Shown piece by piece: positions 6,031-8,300 of a stretch of DNA of 8,300 nt. The notes beneath the pieces are model-generated. The model saw only the letters and a program-made list of their open reading frames with translations, was not told where the DNA came from and did no database searches. The stretch is from Planctomycetota bacterium. Its GTDB lineage: Bacteria > Planctomycetota > MHYJ01 > JACPRB01. Location: positions 1 to 8,300 of the forward strand of contig JACQFK010000323.1 of NCBI GenBank assembly GCA_016200125.1. The letters are read 5' to 3'. Positions within the stretch are counted from its first letter, which is position 1. Each line of letters starts with the position of its first letter. Both the position numbers and the translations under genes were made by a program.

Positions 6031-6873
6031 TCAGGCCAGCAGATGGACCGCGAAGAGCGCCGTCCCGATGTAGGCGGCGGCTTCGACGAGACCGGCGGCC
6101 GCATTGCGGTCCTCCACGATCTCGCGGTTGACGCTGCCGAATCCCAGGAACATCCCGTTCACGACCACCAGGCGGACCAGGGGGAGGATGAGGATCGGGA
6201 TCATGTAGAGGAGGGCCTCCGTGATCGAGTCCTTCCAGTTGGAGAAGGCGCCCTCGACGGCGTTGCCGAGGATGAGGCCCGCGGCGAGGTTCGCGCCGGC
6301 GGAGGAGATCGCGGCCGCGGTGTTGGCCTTCTGCGAGATCTCCTCGGTGACGTTGTAGGGCGTCACCCACTCGTAGACGAGAAGGAAGAGCAGGAGCGCG
6401 CCTTCGCCGATCGCGAAGAAGACGGCGACGTGGGCCGGATTCTGGGTTTCCAGGTGGACCGCGCCGCGGTAGACCAGGCCGGTGGCGACGAGGACGGAAG
6501 CGACGACGATCCCGGCGCCCAGGTTGCGCGCCGTGAGGATGTCTTCGCGGAGGCTGACCCGGACGAGGGGGCTCCAGAGGAACCAGGAGACAACCAGCGC
6601 GACGATGGCGACGCCGCCGTGGATCGCGGTGAGCTTGGTGTCCTCCACGAGGCTGCCCGGTTCGCCGGCGAGCAGGCCGCTGAGGGCGAGGAAGAGGGCG
6701 AGGACGAAACCCGACAGGGCCACGCCCGCGGCGGGGTTGTCCTTGACCATGAGCTCTTCGCGGAAGCGGGTGCGGGTGGCCAGCTCCAGCGCCTTCTTGC
6801 CGATCCACACGAGCGCGATCACTTCGAGGAGTACGACCGACGCGTGGCCGGCCCGTGACAGGAATTGAGACAT
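6031..6873 (-). CDS. DUF350-family membrane protein with four repeat units (YjfL-like)
   Basis: A 280-residue polytopic protein that opens the operon. It contains about eight membrane helices built from four similar units, each with an 'N-x-A-A-G' turn at the start of a helix: NPAAGVALSG at 46, NLGAGIVVAS at 117, NTAAAISSAG at 184 and NAAAGLVEAA at 257, spaced 67-73 residues apart. The N-terminal one, KDNPAAGVALSGF, is the clear DUF350 signature. Enterobacterial YjfL is about half this length. DUF350 proteins have no proven biochemical role; they recur beside ATP-grasp ligases, PspA-like proteins and small lipoproteins. The ATG at 6873 has GGAGG (6885-6881) seven bases ahead. Upstream open frame exists, but it crosses the palindrome and promoter and is not coding. 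Confidence 0.87.
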   Translation of the reverse strand: MSQFLSRAGHASVVLLEVIALVWIGKKALELATRTRFREELMVKDNPAAGVALSGFVLALFLALSGLLAGEPGSLVEDTKLTAIHGGVAIVALVVSWFLWSPLVRVSLREDILTARNLGAGIVVASVLVATGLVYRGAVHLETQNPAHVAVFFAIGEGALLLFLLVYEWVTPYNVTEEISQKANTAAAISSAGANLAAGLILGNAVEGAFSNWKDSITEALLYMIPILILPLVRLVVVNGMFLGFGSVNREIVEDRNAAAGLVEAAAYIGTALFAVHLLA

Positions 6874-6880
6874 GGCCCCC

Positions 6881-6894
6881 CCTCCGAATCGGAG
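6881..6894 (-). promoter_or_regulatory. Ribosome binding site inside a small hairpin
   Basis: GGAGG (6885-6881) is the Shine-Dalgarno site of the DUF350 gene. CTCCG-ATT-CGGAG (6894-6882) can fold on itself and would cover four of its five bases. This may limit initiation until it is melted. Confidence 0.4.
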
Positions 6895-6898
6895 TGAG

Positions 6899-6961
6899 TG
6901 CAACGAATCAAACCGTTTGTTTCGTTTCACTGCAACGAAACAAACGGTTTGATTCGTTGCA
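6899..6961. repeat. Perfect 28-bp inverted repeat, 7-nt loop (palindrome 1)
   Basis: The left arm 6899-6926 and the right arm 6934-6961 are exact reverse complements, separated by TCACTGC. Each arm is AT-richer than its surroundings. The right arm contains ACAAAC and then TTGATTCGT (6949-6957); the left contains the complements. No T run follows on either strand, so it is not a standard terminator. On the minus strand the hairpin starts at the predicted transcription start of the DUF350 operon and makes up most of its leader. It lies between divergent genes. It shares boxes with the repeat at 7711-7777. Confidence 0.9.
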
Positions 6962-6966
6962 GATGG

Positions 6967-6997
6967 ATTATAGTACCCGGGTGGGTTGAGAGGGCAA
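6967..6997 (-). promoter_or_regulatory. Candidate promoter of the DUF350 operon
   Basis: TATAAT (6972-6967) is a perfect -10 in an otherwise GC-rich sequence. The best -35 is TTGCCC (6997-6992) at a long 19-nt spacing, so an activator could be needed. Start of transcription is expected at about 6961-6959, at the edge of palindrome 1, giving a leader of about 87 nt. TATAGT on the other strand (6969-6974) overlaps this -10 and could serve the AlkD-like gene, but has no good -35. Confidence 0.42.
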
Positions 6998-7001
6998 TCC
7001 T

Positions 7002-7685
7002 TTGCGAAAGCAGCCGGGCGCGCGCGAAGAGGTGGAGGAGATCCGGCGCCGGCTCCGCTCGATGTCCGACCCGCGGGCCGCAAAGCTGGCGAAGGCGGCC
7101 CTCCATTCTCCGCTCTCCTTCCACGGCGTCGTCCCGCCGAAGGTGAGGGCGCTCGCGCGCGAGATCGCCCGGCGCCACCGGAAGGACCGGACGCTGGAGC
7201 CGCTGCTCGCGACCGCGCGGGCGCTCTGGAAGAGCCGCTGGCACGAGGAGCGGTCGACGGCGATCCACATGGCCGCGGCCCTCGTGCGCCGGCTCGATCA
7301 CGACGACTGGATCGAGTTCAAGGGCTGGCTCCGGGGGGTGCTGAGCGCGGACCATTGCGACGGCATCGCGGTCGACCTGCTCGGCAGCCTGGTGAAGCGG
7401 GACCGCTCCTGGTGCCGAGTGCTCAAGCACTGGACGCTCTCGGAGCGGGTCTGGGACCGCCGCGCGGCGGTGATGGCGGTGCTGCTCCGGACGAGGCAGA
7501 TGGGGGACGTCGAGGCTGCATTCTACATCTGCGAGTCGCTGATGCAGGACCGCGCCGAGCCGGTTCGGGAAGGGGTGGTGGCGGTGCTCAGCGAGGCCTG
7601 GCTCTCCGACGTTCCTGGAGCGCTGGAAGGTCAAAGGCGCCCCCTCTCTCCTCAAAGCCCTCCCCCAGTCCTGAGCCCCCGATAA
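7002..7685 (+). CDS. AlkD-like HEAT-repeat DNA alkylation repair protein, C-terminus probably frameshifted
   Basis: Homologue of AlkD-type DNA glycosylases, which remove alkylated bases while gripping DNA in a groove of HEAT-like helices. The 227-residue frame starts at TTG 7002, with GAGAGGG (6988-6994) at good spacing. Helical repeats run from about 44 to 200. Family-like parts are LW-x-S-x2-HEE (75-83), HCDGIAVDLLG (118-128), where Asp120 or Asp125 would take the place of the active-site Asp, WDRRAAV (151-157), and VREGVVAVLSEAW (188-200). After residue 203 the reading becomes Pro/Ser-rich with weak codon bias. The +1 frame instead reads FLERWKVKGAPSLLKALPQS and stops at TGA 7672-7674, which fits the family's C-terminal 'v..FLe' helix and the GC3 pattern better. 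The gene is therefore probably frameshifted near 7610, by mutation or sequence error. It stands alone between the two palindromes. Confidence 0.72.
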   Translation: MRKQPGAREEVEEIRRRLRSMSDPRAAKLAKAALHSPLSFHGVVPPKVRALAREIARRHRKDRTLEPLLATARALWKSRWHEERSTAIHMAAALVRRLDHDDWIEFKGWLRGVLSADHCDGIAVDLLGSLVKRDRSWCRVLKHWTLSERVWDRRAAVMAVLLRTRQMGDVEAAFYICESLMQDRAEPVREGVVAVLSEAWLSDVPGALEGQRRPLSPQSPPPVLSPR

Positions 7686-7710
7686 CTCGTTGGGCTCGAG
7701 CCCCTTGCAG

Positions 7711-7777
7711 CCCCACAAATCAATGAAGTCGGTTTGTCGCATTTCATGCCACAAACCGACTTCATTGATTCGTGGGG
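7711..7777. repeat. Long near-perfect inverted repeat (palindrome 2)
   Basis: Outer arms 7711-7737 and 7751-7777 are complementary at 26 of 27 positions. Inside them, after a C/C mismatch, GCAT (7739-7742) pairs with ATGC (7746-7749) around the loop TTC. The outer boxes ACAAATCAA (7715-7723) and TTGATTCGT (7765-7773) and the inner GTTTGT/ACAAAC match palindrome 1. The middle of the arms differs and is 5 bp longer. The sole arm mismatch is A-C on the plus strand but G-U on the minus strand. No T run follows on either side. Confidence 0.88.
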
Positions 7778-7807
7778 GATCATTAGGAAGGCTCATCTAT
7801 GAAAGTC

Positions 7808-7835
7808 TTGACATTAGCGTTGCGAATAGTATGAT
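7808..7835 (+). promoter_or_regulatory. Near-consensus promoter of the lysR gene
   Basis: TTGACA (7808-7813), 16 nt, TATGAT (7830-7835). Transcription would begin at about 7842, at or one base before the ATG at 7843, so the mRNA would be leaderless. This is by far the best sigma70-type match in the window. Confidence 0.65.
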
Positions 7836-7842
7836 CGGCGGA

Positions 7843-8300
7843 ATGCAATTCGAGGCGCTCAAGGTGTTCTGCGATGTCGCGCGGAACCAGAGCTTCTCCC
7901 GGGCGGCGGATGCCAACCGCATCTCGCAGTCCGCGGTGAGCCAGATCGTCAACCAGCTGGAGAAGCGCCTGGGCGTCCAGCTCGTCGACCGCTCGAGGCG
8001 CCCCCTCCAGCTGACCCACTCGGGCAAGGCCTACTACGACGGCTGCAAGAAGCTGGTCGAGCAGTACCTCGAAGTCGAGGCGTCCATCCGCAGCGGCAAC
8101 GGGAACGGCAACGGCCGCCAGCTTGACGCCTCCATCCGCGTCGCCGCCATCTACTCGGTCGGTCTCCGCGACATGAGCCAGTACGTCCAGCGCTTCGTGG
8201 CCCAGCAGCCCGGCGTGCAGATCGAGATCGAGTACCTGCACCACGACCGCGTGACCGAGCGGGTGCTCGACGGCACTGCCGACTTCGGGCTGATCTCCTT
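7843..8300 (+). CDS. LysR-family transcriptional regulator (N-terminal part, cut by window edge)
   Basis: The first 152 residues of a LysR-type regulator. Residues 1-60 are the winged helix-turn-helix: MQFEALKVFCDVARNQSFSR, then AADANRISQSAVSQIVNQLE as the recognition part, KRLGVQLVDRSRRPLQLTHSG as the wing. A linker helix (61-83) follows, then an unusual SGNGNGNG stretch (84-91), and the start of the effector domain (IRVAAIYSVG at 98-107, ADFGLIS at 146-152). Start 7843 is preferred because the family begins 3-5 residues before this helix and because the promoter -10 overlaps the other ATG at 7831 (MIGG...). LysR proteins usually control a divergent or nearby gene and their own gene; no target can be named here. 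The left neighbour is the AlkD-like gene in the same direction. Confidence 0.93.
   Translation, partial: MQFEALKVFCDVARNQSFSRAADANRISQSAVSQIVNQLEKRLGVQLVDRSRRPLQLTHSGKAYYDGCKKLVEQYLEVEASIRSGNGNGNGRQLDASIRVAAIYSVGLRDMSQYVQRFVAQQPGVQIEIEYLHHDRVTERVLDGTADFGLIS

Larger units (their letters stand above)
7675..7842. other. Intergenic region holding palindrome 2 and the lysR promoter
   Basis: The longest gap in the window. From left to right it holds a short GC palindrome GGGCTCGAGCCC at about 7692-7703, the long inverted repeat at 7711-7777, an AGGAAGG followed after 7 nt by an 11-codon mini-frame (7799-7834), and a near-consensus promoter. No further gene is seen. Confidence 0.6.

Noticed and set aside
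6899..6961. Rho-independent terminator
   Set aside because: No T run follows the hairpin on either strand, and it is upstream of both flanking genes.
7690..7715. Sequence resembling a tRNA 3' end (GGGCTCGAGCCCC then TGCAGCCCCACA)
   Set aside because: The T-stem pairs badly, T54 is C, and no D or anticodon arm or matching 5' acceptor strand lies at the right distance. Not a tRNA; an att-site remnant cannot be supported.
6899..7777. Integron gene cassette bounded by attC sites around the AlkD-like gene
   Set aside because: The palindromes are too perfect, lack the RYYYAAC/GTTRRRY box pattern and extrahelical bases, and there is no integrase in view.
6927..7796. Minus-strand 289-codon open frame running through both palindromes and the AlkD-like gene
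   Set aside because: It translates the inverted repeats and the antisense of a gene with a good family match; low-complexity Arg/Pro/His protein.

Overview
The window is GC-rich bacterial DNA, densely packed with genes and using the standard code: TGA and TAG end genes, and TGG is the Trp codon. The N-terminus of the LysR regulator, the MCxxC-type coiled-coil membrane protein and the four-unit DUF350 protein look to me most like Planctomycetota or a neighbouring deep lineage. That placement comes from memory of protein style, not from a search, so it is tentative. No rRNA, tRNA, CRISPR, IS element or transposase was found. No stretch longer than about 300 bases lacks a gene; the longest gap is 7675-7842.

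Layout. From 1 to 6873 everything reads on the minus strand. The leading block (6873 down to 3039) is a tight five-gene operon: a membrane protein made of four DUF350-like units, an unknown three-helix membrane protein, a glutathionylspermidine-synthase-like ATP-grasp ligase, a lipoprotein with a His/Tyr and Gly/Ser tail, and a 68-residue putative zinc-ribbon protein. Junctions are 1 nt, ATGA overlap, ATGA overlap and 8 nt. The combination resembles enterobacterial yjfL-yjfM-yjfC (DUF350, DUF1190, ATP-grasp), with two parts I do not recognise. After an 85-nt gap comes a membrane-anchored coiled-coil protein. Its frame is broken by a single in-frame TGA at 1730-1732 and then stays open for 120 more sensible codons. 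Next, 29 nt on, is an iron-type ABC transporter binding lipoprotein, overlapping by ATGA the start of its permease, which runs off the left edge.

From 6874 to the right edge the genes read on the plus strand: an AlkD-like HEAT-repeat DNA-glycosylase homologue whose C-terminus is probably frameshifted, then a LysR-family regulator that runs off the right edge.

The most unusual non-coding signal is a pair of long, almost perfect palindromes (6899-6961 and 7711-7777) flanking the AlkD-like gene. They share outer and inner boxes but have different middle arms, with complementarity kept in each. One begins at the predicted +1 of the DUF350 operon; the other lies upstream of the lysR promoter. They look like two members of one dispersed hairpin family.
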